Shown: one piece after another, positions 26,667 to 35,594 of the stretch | How positions within the stretch are numbered: the stretch's first letter is position 1 | Layout of the letters: each line of letters begins with the position of its first letter | The notes under the pieces: generated by a model | Database searches by the model: none | What the model was told of the DNA's origin: nothing | The model's input: only the letters and a program-made list of their open reading frames with translations | Assembly (NCBI GenBank): GCA_903913865.1 | Contig: CAIWMU010000181.1 | Span: 1-64,000 of the forward strand | Origin: an uncultured Verrucomicrobia subdivision 3 bacterium | Lineage (GTDB): Bacteria > Verrucomicrobiota > Verrucomicrobiia > Limisphaerales > UBA8199 | Reading direction: 5' to 3' | DNA: 64,000 nt | Program-made: the position numbers and the translations under genes

Positions 26667-28262
26667 TCAAAGCGCCGGGCTGTGCCGCAACACCTGACCC
26701 GACCGCACTCCGGTGGGTTTGCCGCCCTCCAGCACCGCTACACCATTCACAATGACACACGGGATCCCCTCCGGGTAGGCGTGCGGTTGCTTGAAGGTGG
26801 ATGTGTCCTGCACCTTCGCTGCATCAAAAAGGACGATGTCCGCCCAAAACCCGCTGCGCAATTGGCCCCGGTCCTTGAACCGGTAGGTCTCCGCCGGAAG
26901 ACTCGTCATGCGCCGGATCGCGTCCTCCAGCCGGAGCACCTTCAACTCACGCACATAGCGGGCGAGGATCCGGGCATTGTTGCCATAACCGCGCGGATGG
27001 GGCACCCCCTCGCCAAACTTTCGCAGACCGCTGTCGCAGGCGATCATCGTGTTGGGATGGGCCAGGAAAATCTTCAGATCCTCCTCGTTCATCCCATGGA
27101 ACACCGCGCTTGCGCCCCCCTCCTTCTGCAAATCAAGCACCACGGCGGCCTGGTCGTTTACGGTATCCGCCCCGCGCAGCTTGAGCGCCACCTCCCGGAC
27201 ATTGAGCCCGTTCAACTCGGGATGGCTGCTGCAGGAGGCGATCACCGCATATTCAAACGTCTCCCGCCCCTTCCTCGCCAGACTCTCCCGCATCTGCACA
27301 ATCGTGTTGGAACGGGTCACCGGATCGGCAATCCGGCTGATGTATTTCTTGCGTCCGCCCTCCAGCACGCTGTCCGGAATGAGCTGGCCCAGGCTGGTGC
27401 TCGAGGCGGTGTAGGCATACTGGTCCTGCGTCACATCCAACCCCCCGGCCCGGGCCTTCTCGATGAACGCCAGCACTTCGGGCGCCCGCCCCCAGGCGGA
27501 TGGCCCCGCAAGTTTGATGTGCGAAATCTCCGCCCGGATCCCCGCCTCCCGTGCGATCTGCACCACCTCACCAATCGCCTCCAGGATCCGCGTATCCTCA
27601 TGGCGCATGTGGCTGGTGTAAATCCCGTCATACCCGGCGGCAACCCGGGCCAGTTCGACGATCTCCGCCGTGGTGGCAAACACCCCCGGCTGATAGATCA
27701 ACCCCGTCGAAAGCCCCACCGCGCCATCCTTCATCGCCTGATCCACCAGCCCCTTCATCCGCGTCAGTTCAGCCCCGGTTGGGGGACGGTCAAAATTCCC
27801 GCCCATGACGTGTGATCGCACATCGTTATGCCCGACCAGGGTTGCGAAATTCACCGCTGGCCTCGCCTTCTCAACCGCACGCAAAACCTTCCCGATGTTC
27901 ACGCTGGATGATCCGCAATTGCCCGCCACAAGAGTGGTCACCCCCATGCGCACAAAATTGTCCGCGCCCGGCATGTCCGCAACCTCATCCGCGTGGGTAT
28001 GCACATCAATGAACCCCGGAACCACCGTCAGCCCGGATGCGTCCATCTCCCTCCTGCCCGAACCGGCGATCCGGCCCACAGCCACAATTCGCCCCTGTTG
28101 AACCGCGACATCCCCATGGAAAGCCGGGTTCCCCGTGCCATCCACAATAATGCCATGGCGGATGACCAGATCATACTCCGCACCCGTAGCCGTGGCCGCC
28201 AGAAGCACCACCAGAATCAACTGGAGATTGCGAAACAACTGTCGCCGCCCAAATGTGTTCAT
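26667..28262 (-). CDS. Exported N-acyl-D-amino-acid deacylase / D-aminoacylase-type amidohydrolase
   Basis: 531 residues from MNTFGRRQLF, with a signal peptide (hydrophobic 13-24, ending ATG-AE). The amidohydrolase fold starts at YDLVIRHGIIVDGTGNPAFHGDVAV. The metal-binding His88-x-His90 lies in PGFIDVHTHADEV, and the family mark GNCGSSSVN follows. Further signatures are GLIYQPGVFATTAEIVELARV, YTSHMRHE, EISHIKLAG, MIACDSGL near the catalytic Asp, and PAETYRFKDRGQLRSGFWADIVLFD at the end. The family hydrolyses N-acyl-D-amino acids with zinc. Export suggests action on peptidoglycan-derived or environmental D-amino compounds. It is monocistronic, flanked by repeat-rich gaps. Confidence 0.88.
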   Translation of the reverse strand: MNTFGRRQLFRNLQLILVVLLAATATGAEYDLVIRHGIIVDGTGNPAFHGDVAVQQGRIVAVGRIAGSGRREMDASGLTVVPGFIDVHTHADEVADMPGADNFVRMGVTTLVAGNCGSSSVNIGKVLRAVEKARPAVNFATLVGHNDVRSHVMGGNFDRPPTGAELTRMKGLVDQAMKDGAVGLSTGLIYQPGVFATTAEIVELARVAAGYDGIYTSHMRHEDTRILEAIGEVVQIAREAGIRAEISHIKLAGPSAWGRAPEVLAFIEKARAGGLDVTQDQYAYTASSTSLGQLIPDSVLEGGRKKYISRIADPVTRSNTIVQMRESLARKGRETFEYAVIASCSSHPELNGLNVREVALKLRGADTVNDQAAVVLDLQKEGGASAVFHGMNEEDLKIFLAHPNTMIACDSGLRKFGEGVPHPRGYGNNARILARYVRELKVLRLEDAIRRMTSLPAETYRFKDRGQLRSGFWADIVLFDAAKVQDTSTFKQPHAYPEGIPCVIVNGVAVLEGGKPTGVRSGQVLRHSPAL

Positions 28263-29396
28263 GTTCTGCAAAAATTCACTCCTGCGCCACAGGCCTGATG
28301 CCACTCCCGTTTCAAAAAAGGAAACCGGATTGTGATAGGCGGAATGGTAGCCACCCCGAAACAGTTTGCGAGGGTTTGTTGCCCCGAACCTGCAAACCTC
28401 AAAACCGTTGACCCGCTCGAACACGGCAGCAATTGAATAACCCCCTGCGCGGACCCCCTGCTACAGGACCACCCCTCCTGTCCTCCCAACCCCCTCCCCA
28501 AATCTTGACCACGAAAAACACGAACCACACGAAATCCGAACAGGACCTCCAACCCTTTGGGAAGGACGCCTCCTGGTTCGGCCCACTGAATCCAATCAAT
28601 CCCACACAAGACCACATCGACCTACTTTCCATCACCCCGACCATCCCCCCAAGCCGGAGGCTTGACAGCACGTAGCCGGTGGTTGAGGACCCCCGCGACG
28701 ACACCACCTGAACACCACCCCATTGAAATCCGCACCCCGGATGGGGTGCAAGAAAATAGCCCGGGGTTGAGCGTGAGCGACACCCCGGGTTGAATGCGGA
28801 AAGGGATAAGGACCCCGGCAGCGGGTCCCATCGTTGGGTTGCAGACGATTGGGGGGCAGGCATGCGCTGCGGACTGGCATCCCTCCGGGGTGCGTGTATC
28901 TGGCGGGCCTATACCGGTGGTGGCGTCGCGTTGCTCCTCAACCACCGGCTACATTCTGTGAACCCTCCGGGTTCCGAGGAGGGGGGGCGCATCTTCATCC
29001 CGGATGGGATGGCAGCGATTAGCCGGGGGTTGAGCGGAGCGACACCCCCGGAATGCGGGAACGGGCAACACGACCCCGGCAGGGGTCGGAGCATTGTGGC
29101 ATAATGGATGGGTCCCGAAGGTGTGCTGGTCTGGCATCCCTCCGGGATGCGTGTATATTGCGGGACTACCCCGGTGGTGTCGTCGCGTTGCTCCTCAACC
29201 ACCGGCTACATTCTGTGAACCCTCCGGGTTCGGGGCGGGGTCTTCCCGGCACCCCGGCAGGGTGTGCCAGCATCCCAACAGAGCCCCGCCGGAAAACCCG
29301 CTTCCCCCCTCTCCGCGCCTCCGCGTGAGATCCCTCCCCCCGAAGCAGAAGCCCCCGCGCTGGAATGCCTCCCATGCCGGGCACAATTCCCATCCA
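28263..29396. repeat. Gene-free repeat cluster
   Basis: 1134 bp without a credible gene. A repeat of roughly 110 bp appears twice in the same orientation (about 28871-28980 and 29128-29237, 257 bp apart), sharing GGCATCCCTCCGG, GCGTTGCTCCTCAACCACCG and GTGAACCCTCCGGGTTC. The CCGGGGGTTGAGCGGAGCGA hairpin of the 168-bp array recurs at about 29030 and, in a variant form, at 28760. The right end (29291-29362) carries the block that is repeated at 35785-35868. Confidence 0.7.
29291..29362 (+). repeat. Flanking direct repeat, left copy
   Basis: This 72-bp block (GGAAAACCCGCTT, CTCTCCGCGCCTCCGCG, CGAAGCAGAAGCCCCCGCG) recurs in the same orientation at 35785-35868. The pair brackets the accessory module 29397-35594. 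It belongs to the intergenic repeat type of this genome, so its position may be chance. Confidence 0.6.
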
Positions 29397-30728
29397 TCAA
29401 CCGGGCGCAGCTCCGGTGCTGTTGAACCATGCCCTGACTGCCGCCAGTGTCTCAGGCTGCACCCTGCGATTTGATGGTCCCTTGAGTTGTGCCAGCTTCC
29501 ACGACCGGCCGCTTGAACTGACTTCGAGGGTGGCCGACTCCGGGGAAGCCACATGGTAAATGTAGCAACGCCCCTTCCGGACATCCTCCAGCAACGATAG
29601 CACACAGTGCTTCATGCGGGTCGCCTCATCGAGAATATCCTGGGCGGTGGTCAGAGGAATGATCGCCGGAGTCCCTGGGATGGGCGGTGGCGGCAGCGGC
29701 GTCACCAGATCCTCGGCAGGGTCAACCGGATCCGCCAACGCTTCATCCCCAAACCGCTCCGTGTATGCCCCGGAGATCTTGTCATGAAGGCGTTTCAGAC
29801 CGCGCACCGAGAATACCGGTTTGAGTTCCTCAAGGGTTCCGAGACGCCTCAACATCCGGCGACTGTCCATCAACAATTCATGCCATTCCCCGAGACATCC
29901 CGGATCCTCCGCCCTTTTGACAACATCCCGGAGCAATCGCGGGGTGGCAATAGCCCTCGCCGCCCCGCTGCTGGCCAGGCTCAGCGCATCGACATTGAGC
30001 CTCGGCAGAAAGCCAAGGGCTCTCCCCATTTCCCCGGGAATCCCGCGCCGCAGATTGAGGATCAGGTAAATGTAGCATGCGGCCGGATCCACCTTCCCGA
30101 GCAGTTTCACCGTTCGCTCCGAATCCGGAAAGCCCAGCCAGGCAGCCGCTTTGCGCCTCGGAATCCGCAACAGCCGGCGGGCCGTGCGGGTGGGTTGGCT
30201 GTTCATCCGGAACACCCACGAGTTTGCAATTGCAAACGCCAGCCCGGGATTCGAGTTGATCATTTCCAGCCCGCCCTCCAGCTTGCACAGCCTTGCCAAC
30301 TGCCACTGCCGCGAACCGAAGCGGGCAAGAACCCTCCTGTATTCCACAGGAAAGGTTTCGGCGAAGGACTGCAGCGCGGCCTCGTCCTTGGCTCTCCGCT
30401 CGGCCATCCATTTCCGGCGGGCCTCTTCTTCCACATCGACAATATTGGCCTCCGGAATGATTTCGCGATGCCCGCCAAACACCTCTTCATGGAGCCGGAC
30501 TGACTCAACGGTGCGGGGCAGTTGTTTGCGTTGACAACGCCCCACATCAGGTTTCGGCCCCAGGCAGATATCGGCACGGCAGGAAAAAAACGCGCGACCC
30601 TTCGGCGTTTTGCGGTAGGCAACCAGATCCGGCCACCCTTTGACGACCAAAATACCCTCACGCCTCGAAAATCGGTAGAGTTTCGAGTTTTTCCATACGA
30701 CGCCGTCTTTGATCTCGCGTGCGCTCAT
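29397..30728 (-). CDS. PcfJ-like domain protein
   Basis: 443 residues. The C-terminal third contains the PcfJ-like signature: TAQDILDEATRMKHCVLSLLEDVRKGRCYIYHV, then ATLEVSSSGRSWKLAQLKGPSNRRV. This recalls the MxHCV...G...Y pattern of proteins first noted on conjugative plasmids and also seen widely in chromosomes. The N-terminal half is helical and Arg/Ala-rich (RTARRLLRIPRRKAAAWLGF) with no other recognised domain. It is divergent from the metalloprotease gene, and the shared palindromic element at 30808-30829 lies in the promoter gap 80 bp upstream of its start. Its biochemical role is unknown. Confidence 0.75.
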   Translation of the reverse strand: MSAREIKDGVVWKNSKLYRFSRREGILVVKGWPDLVAYRKTPKGRAFFSCRADICLGPKPDVGRCQRKQLPRTVESVRLHEEVFGGHREIIPEANIVDVEEEARRKWMAERRAKDEAALQSFAETFPVEYRRVLARFGSRQWQLARLCKLEGGLEMINSNPGLAFAIANSWVFRMNSQPTRTARRLLRIPRRKAAAWLGFPDSERTVKLLGKVDPAACYIYLILNLRRGIPGEMGRALGFLPRLNVDALSLASSGAARAIATPRLLRDVVKRAEDPGCLGEWHELLMDSRRMLRRLGTLEELKPVFSVRGLKRLHDKISGAYTERFGDEALADPVDPAEDLVTPLPPPPIPGTPAIIPLTTAQDILDEATRMKHCVLSLLEDVRKGRCYIYHVASPESATLEVSSSGRSWKLAQLKGPSNRRVQPETLAAVRAWFNSTGAAPG

Positions 30729-30807
30729 GTCTGCAAAGTCGCGTTACCCACATTTTACCCGGGATACAGGATACCTCGCAACCGGGCCCGGCGGCAACCC
30801 CCTGCAT

Positions 30808-30829
30808 GTCGTCATTTTGACGAATGGCG
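30808..30829. promoter_or_regulatory. Candidate operator A (CGTCA-N3-TGACG palindrome)
   Basis: The palindrome CGTCATTTTGACG (30810-30822) sits in the divergent gap between the PcfJ-like gene and the metalloprotease gene. The surrounding 22 nt match the element at 32451-32472 at all but one position of the palindrome centre. A PAS-LuxR regulator is encoded between the two sites. The binding assignment is inference. Confidence 0.5.
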
Positions 30830-30931
30830 CCACGAGGCTGCCCCGGCGATCCTTCACCGGACCGGGCCGCGCCGAATGCAGGATCATTTGGTGCAGTCCA
30901 CCCGGCAAACAGCAGCATCGGAGCGAATCGC

Positions 30932-31726
30932 ATGTTCGGATGGTTCAAAAAGAATCGGGGCACAAGCGCCAGTGCCCAACCGCAGCCGGCCGGCGGGCCG
31001 GTAAATCGGCCCGGTCCGCCCGCACCGTTCGGAAGGCTGCGCGGCAGGCAGAGCATCGTTGCCGTCTATGTCAGGCGACCGGACCACAGGGATTTCATCG
31101 GCAACGAAAAAGAGAAAGCCCACCGGAATCTCCTGCAGGCACAACAGTGGCTGGAAGTTCAGGCCGAGGCATGGGGAATTCCCCTGGCCTTCTCCCCTCC
31201 CACTCTCCTGGGGTTGACCCGGACGGTTGTCGCAGACCTCCCCAAATCCAATGACGATTTTTACAGGATCCCGAATATCTGGCCGGGGGTTCTGAACAAT
31301 CTGCATTACGGCTCACCCGGGCTGCTCTACGATGAAGTCCGATGCAAACATGGCTCGGACCATGTCGTCGCCATCATGTTCTCCAGCGGCACAGGCCGGA
31401 GCTTTGCCATGCCACGGGAGCACATGCCTCTGCAGCCGGTCATGGTGTATAGAACATTGCCCGGCTGCCCACCCTCAAACGCAAGCACTGTGGCACATGA
31501 ACTGTTGCACCTTTACGGTGCCTTGGACCTTTATCAGGACGACACTTATCAACAGGCCGCCCGGCTCGCCGGGCGCCTCTACTCCGATTCGGAGATCATG
31601 ATTTCCGTGGAGCGGGAACTGGCGCACGCCACCCTCGGGCCGTTCACTTCATTCCTCCTTGGATGGCACTCCACCCGGGGGCCGGAAGACCCCTGGCCGG
31701 ACCTGTTCCTCAGGCTTCGACGGTAG
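30932..31726 (+). CDS. Metzincin-like zinc metalloprotease
   Basis: 264 residues starting at MFGWFKKNRG; the longer frame from 30824 would begin inside the operator element. Residues 1-30 are a Pro/Gly/Ala-rich tail. The zinc motif is HELLHLYGALD with His189, Glu190, His193 and Asp199, fitting HExxHxxGxxD as in snapalysin-type metzincins. A downstream YSDSEIMISVERELAHATLGPFTSFLLGWHS segment may give the Met-turn (IMI). No signal peptide is seen, so the protein is probably cytoplasmic. It is divergent from the PcfJ-like gene and its end overlaps the convergent PAS-LuxR gene by 17 bp. Confidence 0.75.
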   Translation: MFGWFKKNRGTSASAQPQPAGGPVNRPGPPAPFGRLRGRQSIVAVYVRRPDHRDFIGNEKEKAHRNLLQAQQWLEVQAEAWGIPLAFSPPTLLGLTRTVVADLPKSNDDFYRIPNIWPGVLNNLHYGSPGLLYDEVRCKHGSDHVVAIMFSSGTGRSFAMPREHMPLQPVMVYRTLPGCPPSNASTVAHELLHLYGALDLYQDDTYQQAARLAGRLYSDSEIMISVERELAHATLGPFTSFLLGWHSTRGPEDPWPDLFLRLRR

Positions 31727-32381
31727 CCCCACCCCCCATTGACCGCGCGGCTTTCACCAGACCGGCATTCAACTTCATCGTGCTGTCCCAGCCTGCCTCG
31801 TGACACCGTATGGCCAGAGCCGATATTTCCGAGGTTGAGTAGGATCGTGAAATTCCCAACTTCGCCCAGACGCGCTGCAGGTGGGTTGACACCGAAGTTC
31901 TCTTGCTTACGAGTCGGGCGCCAATCTCCTTGATCGTCATTCCCTGACCCAGCAGGGTGAAACATTTGGCCTGCTCAACGGACAGCCCGAACGGCGACCC
32001 TGAAGGAAAAGGCCGCGCCCATGAGATGACATACCGCCTATTTCCGTGGCTGACCCTCCGCACCCGCAGCAGGATGGCAAACTCCCGACCTGTGCGGGGT
32101 TCCTTGTTCACAACCACCCCATCCCACCCTCCCTCTGTCTCGATGGCCTCCCAGATCTTTCTGGATAGCTCCTTCCACTCCGGGGTGTCGGGGCAGAAAT
32201 ACAACGGATGTTTCCCGATAAGATCCCCCACCGGCACCCGATACACCTGCTCCACAGCAGGGTTCGCCCCCAGAATGTAACCATCCTTGTTTGCGACGGT
32301 CACCGCCTCGTTCGAAGGGGCGAGTGTTTCTATGAGAAAGGCGGAGAACGCATCGGGCTTGATGGATGGCTTGACTGGCAT
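31710..32381 (-). CDS. PAS-LuxR transcriptional regulator
   Basis: 223 residues. A PAS domain occupies about 20-130 (NEAVTVANKDGYILGANPAVEQVYRVPVGDLIGKHP). A LuxR-type helix-turn-helix follows at about 133-195 (GLSVEQAKCFTLLGQGMTIKEIGARLVSKRTSVSTHLQRVWAKLGI). No receiver domain is present, so it probably senses a ligand or redox state directly. It lies between the two palindromic elements, 69 bp from the one at 32451, and is the obvious candidate for binding them. Convergent overlap with the metalloprotease and divergent pairing with the gene at 32502 tie the locus together. Confidence 0.85.
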   Translation of the reverse strand: MPVKPSIKPDAFSAFLIETLAPSNEAVTVANKDGYILGANPAVEQVYRVPVGDLIGKHPLYFCPDTPEWKELSRKIWEAIETEGGWDGVVVNKEPRTGREFAILLRVRRVSHGNRRYVISWARPFPSGSPFGLSVEQAKCFTLLGQGMTIKEIGARLVSKRTSVSTHLQRVWAKLGISRSYSTSEISALAIRCHEAGWDSTMKLNAGLVKAARSMGGGATVEA

Positions 32382-32450
32382 GAGCCCTAAATAGGCAGCC
32401 CGCCTTCAAATGTCAACTTTCCCAAACAGCAAACCAACATCCGGGCGGAT

Positions 32451-32472
32451 GTCGTCAAAATGACGAATGGCG
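32451..32472. promoter_or_regulatory. Candidate operator B (CGTCA-N3-TGACG palindrome)
   Basis: The palindrome CGTCAAAATGACG (32453-32465) lies between the regulator gene and the divergent gene at 32502, 37 bp before its ATG. It is followed by AATGGCG exactly as in operator A. Confidence 0.5.
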
Positions 32473-32501
32473 GATCCGCCCCGGGCGCGGATACTGGTGG
32501 C

Positions 32502-33032
32502 ATGAAGACACTGATCGTGCACATGCAGGATGAAAGCACCGGGTTCCTCTCGGCCATCTACCAGGATGTCCGGGAAAAGATGGTCCTGCGGGAGCCGGTG
32601 TCCATCGCCAGCATGAACACACTGATCTCAAGCCATGACCGGATCCTCCTGCTTGGCCACGGCTCTCCCGATGGCCTCTTCTCACTCGACTGGAGAAACC
32701 CGTTTGTCATTTCATCCGCAAACGCCAGCGCCCTCGTCACCAAAAAGGGCTCGGTCTTTATCTGGTGCCATGCCTCCACCTTCACCCGGACCCACCACCT
32801 CGACGGCTTTGCCACCGGCATGTTCATCAGCGAACCGGCAGAAGCGCTCCTCTACGACATACCAGCAACCGCCTTCACGCAGCAAACAATCGACGCCTCC
32901 AACACCCTGTTCGCCACGACCGTCGGAAAATACCTGTCGCTGCCACCCGCCGCGATGGCAACACAAGTTCGCAAGGCATACAAAGGCAACTGCCCGATCA
33001 TCCGTTACAACCGGGAACAGATTGGTAAGTAA
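32502..33032 (+). CDS. Small protein with clan-CD-like His/Cys pattern, possible cysteine protease
   Basis: 176 residues from MKTLIVHMQDE. Two hydrophobic strands each end in a candidate catalytic residue: RILLLGHGSPDGLF with His53-Gly54, and GSVFIWCHAST with Cys89. Caspase/gingipain-type (clan CD) peptidases show this order, a hydrophobic strand followed by His-Gly and then a hydrophobic strand followed by Cys. The later GMFISEPAEALLYDIPAT segment is well conserved in similar hypothetical proteins that I recall from Bacteroidota. The protein is small for a full caspase fold, so the assignment is tentative. Operator B is in its promoter, linking it to the metalloprotease. Confidence 0.65.
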   Translation: MKTLIVHMQDESTGFLSAIYQDVREKMVLREPVSIASMNTLISSHDRILLLGHGSPDGLFSLDWRNPFVISSANASALVTKKGSVFIWCHASTFTRTHHLDGFATGMFISEPAEALLYDIPATAFTQQTIDASNTLFATTVGKYLSLPPAAMATQVRKAYKGNCPIIRYNREQIGK

Positions 33033-33109
33033 CCTGCCATGATCCACTCCATGTCAATCGCGATGAATTTTGGCTTGCAACCACTTTCTCTCCAACCAAG
33101 ACTTGCCCC

Positions 33110-33271
33110 ATGTGTGAGCCAGACCGATTTGCATATTATGCCGACACCACCACAGGAGCGCACACACCGCACGGCGACAACACATGCCCTAGCGATTCCT
33201 TCCTGACGCCTGAAAAAGCAACCCTACAATACTTGGCTCACCAACTAGGCAACACCCAGACCACCCATTAA
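33110..33271 (+). CDS. Small 53-residue ORF before the OGG-like gene
   Basis: ATG to TAA, 53 residues (begins MCEPDRFAYYADTTTG, contains CPSDSFLTPEKATLQYLAHQ, ends QTTH). It starts 77 bp after the clan-CD-like gene and stops 23 bp before the OGG-like gene on the same strand. The amino-acid composition is protein-like rather than the Arg/Pro-rich look of shadow frames. No family is recognised; the case rests on position and composition. Confidence 0.4.
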   Translation: MCEPDRFAYYADTTTGAHTPHGDNTCPSDSFLTPEKATLQYLAHQLGNTQTTH

Positions 33272-33294
33272 CAAACAAGCTGACGATCCCGATT

Positions 33295-34065
33295 ATGCCA
33301 CCACCATACCAACCGAACCACTTGACCGCGTTACAACACGCACCCTATGTGCCTCTAGGTGCCGTCGGCGTAGCTCCAGCCACATGGGTCCCACGAAATG
33401 GTCTTACGCTGCCAACCGGTCTAAGCCTTGCCGCCCTCCCCACCCTTACGCTCAACCGGGCACAGGTCCGTACAATCTGCACAAATCCCGCTCTGGATGT
33501 TCGTCTTGGCTACATTTGTGTGATGGCCTGGGGTGGGCAAGGATCTGGCCCAGGTGGTGCTTCCCACGCCATAAGTGCATGGCATTCTATCAGCGCGAAT
33601 CCAGCCCGACTTCACACCCTTCGTGCGGGTGGGTTATCACGGTGCCAGGCATACAGTCTGTTTTCTGGATCCGGTGCGGTTCCAGGTCTTGGGCCATCAT
33701 TCCTGACCAAGCTACTCTATTTCTTCAGTCCAACGCCGGATTTCTACATTATGGACCAATGGACGTCAAAATCGGTAAACCTGCTGAACTGCTTTCAGGT
33801 AGTCCGCATGGCAGGAAATGCCCCATCGACCCTAAACAAATGTGGAAACTACCAGGCGTTTTGCGAGGAGATTGATCACATAGCAGCCATTTTGGGCTGC
33901 TCCGGGCAGATCGCAGAGGAGCGCCTCTTTTCGCGCGGTGGTAAGTCGCCTGCCCCATGGCGGGCTCATGTCCTTGCGAACTGGCCGCCCGCTCCCCCCT
34001 TTCCAAGATACAGCCAAACTGCCTTGCATCGCAGGTATTCGCACATTCCTGCGGTGTGCTTCTGA
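33295..34065 (+). CDS. OGG-fold (8-oxoguanine DNA glycosylase-like) protein
   Basis: 256 residues. The core LGYICVMAWGGQGSGPGGASHAISAW is followed by SRCQAYSLFSGSGAVPGLGPSFLTKLLYFFSPTPDFYIMDQWTSKSVNLL. This fits the helix-hairpin-helix glycosylase-like family annotated as OGG-fold proteins, with candidate catalytic Lys139 (in LTKLLYF) and Asp154 (in IMDQW). Classical OGG1 N-terminal domain features are missing. Such proteins often occur in accessory or defence-type regions. GC content here is visibly below that of the chromosome around it, suggesting acquisition. The N-terminal 50 residues are Pro/Leu-rich and the exact start is not certain. Confidence 0.6.
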   Translation: MPPPYQPNHLTALQHAPYVPLGAVGVAPATWVPRNGLTLPTGLSLAALPTLTLNRAQVRTICTNPALDVRLGYICVMAWGGQGSGPGGASHAISAWHSISANPARLHTLRAGGLSRCQAYSLFSGSGAVPGLGPSFLTKLLYFFSPTPDFYIMDQWTSKSVNLLNCFQVVRMAGNAPSTLNKCGNYQAFCEEIDHIAAILGCSGQIAEERLFSRGGKSPAPWRAHVLANWPPAPPFPRYSQTALHRRYSHIPAVCF

Positions 34066-34364
34066 TTCCACTCTGGTAGAGCCGACGACACGACGCCCCT
34101 AATTGCCTACCATAAGGCACATTTGGGGCTTAACTAATTCCATTCAGCGAACCTCCCAGACGTAGTCCAGCAGGAGCCCCTTCTAGGGTGAGCCCTCAAC
34201 TGCTTTTTTGCGGTGCTCAATTCTTCTGCAGGTTTGATTTAACGCAACCTCTTCATTGCGTATCCCCGGGGTTTGCTGATTACACAGATCGGACGAGCCT
34301 TTCCAAAACAGTTACTGTTCGCCTTTGCGCCGCGTGATTACCACCTTGCATAAACTCGTGCGGC
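34066..34364. other. Gap between convergent genes, nothing recognised
   Basis: 299 bp of AT-richer DNA between the OGG-like gene and the orphan at 34365. No ORF of note, no hairpin with a T-run and no member of the repeat families were seen. Confidence 0.4.
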
Positions 34365-35594
34365 TTAAAGGTCTAATATGTCTTTCATTGTTTCCTTGTT
34401 CTCTGCACTACTAACTTTTTCAAGCGCGTTCGACTCACGCTTCTGGTCAGCCGCTTTATTTTCAAGCCAATCCAGAGTCTCCTGAAAGACCTCTTCAGGA
34501 AGGTTTAGGACAGTTTCAAGCCATCCGCCCTCGACTCTTCTAACAAACACCTCTCTGCGAAACCGTCGGACAAAAGACCTAACGCATCTTTTAATGAGGC
34601 TTTTACATTCACACCCATTAGTCCAGGTGCTCAGGGCCAACCTGCGCAGGAGGAGTTGGAGCGAATAATAGGTTTCCAGACAGTCGATTTGCTCTACGCA
34701 GTAAGCTATCCCCCTAGTGGCTTGCTGAATGCGCCCATCCTTGTAAATCAAGCGACGCTGGCATAGGGCTTTACCCAACGGGGTAGCGTTCAGTCCCTCG
34801 AGTAAACCCTTATGAAGGGGCGCATGCAATCCGCACAAATGGGCCGAAAGTCTTTCCCCTAATTCTTTGCATCCTGCCGGCTTCAAGAAGACTGCCGGGG
34901 AGGCATTCTGCTGCCAGCATCCAACCTGATGCCACGCGTGTTCCCACTTCACAAAATTGTTAACCAGTCCTTGTGCATGTCCGATAGTAGCCAACTCGGG
35001 CGGCAAATCGTTCGGTGCTGTATGAGCCCATAACCAAGGCAAGCGTGCATGCTCCAACCCTTGCTCACGAAGAAGCAATATCTGGTCGAGCAGCCACTCG
35101 TCGTAGACAATCGTCGCACATTCTTCCCCGCCCCCGAAGCAGGCTTCTCTCAGCGTTGTAAAAACCAGCTCTCGCTGCTCCTTGTCATAGGTTGGGAATT
35201 CACTAGTTACGACCTTCCCCGAGTTCGCGGCTTGTGCACTGGCAATATCTTGGGCCAATGGCAGGTTGGCGTTCTCACATGCACCATAGTTCCAATACTT
35301 AACTCCGTTTTCGAACACCGACTTCCAAATGAAATTTACCGTGTCGTTCGGTGCAACCCCACCAAGGAACCCATGAAAATGGTACCACTCGTAATTCAAG
35401 GTTGTGAGCTTCATTTCAGCGTGAAGTGCGCTTAGCATGTATCTTGGCCGCCATAGCCGCCAATTAACCTGACCTCCTCCCACATATTTGGCGAAGCACT
35501 CCAAGTCATGTGAAAGGCTGTCATTGTATAGCCCCTGTGGAGCCGGGTTTAGATGACAGCATTTGGTCCTTGGGGTGAATAGGAAGTTTGGCAT
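34365..35594 (-). CDS. Orphan protein of unknown function, AT-rich
   Basis: 409 residues. It is unusually rich in Cys, Trp and Leu (LPWLWAHTAPNDLPPELATIGHAQGLVNN, NFVKWEHAWHQVGCWQQNASPAVF) and ends in a charged helical tail (ENKAADQKRESNALEKVSSAENKETMK). An YDEWLLDQILLL and two CxxC-less cysteine clusters were checked for zinc-finger patterns without success. I recognise no family. Its base composition is lower in GC than the flanks, like the OGG-like gene it faces. Adjacent genes suggest an accessory or defence-type role, which is inference only. Confidence 0.65.
   Translation of the reverse strand: MPNFLFTPRTKCCHLNPAPQGLYNDSLSHDLECFAKYVGGGQVNWRLWRPRYMLSALHAEMKLTTLNYEWYHFHGFLGGVAPNDTVNFIWKSVFENGVKYWNYGACENANLPLAQDIASAQAANSGKVVTSEFPTYDKEQRELVFTTLREACFGGGEECATIVYDEWLLDQILLLREQGLEHARLPWLWAHTAPNDLPPELATIGHAQGLVNNFVKWEHAWHQVGCWQQNASPAVFLKPAGCKELGERLSAHLCGLHAPLHKGLLEGLNATPLGKALCQRRLIYKDGRIQQATRGIAYCVEQIDCLETYYSLQLLLRRLALSTWTNGCECKSLIKRCVRSFVRRFRREVFVRRVEGGWLETVLNLPEEVFQETLDWLENKAADQKRESNALEKVSSAENKETMKDILDL

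Noticed and set aside
33384-33875. Alternative plus-strand frame inside the OGG-like gene
   Set aside because: Overlaps the longer frame that carries the glycosylase-like core and is Trp/Arg-rich without motifs.
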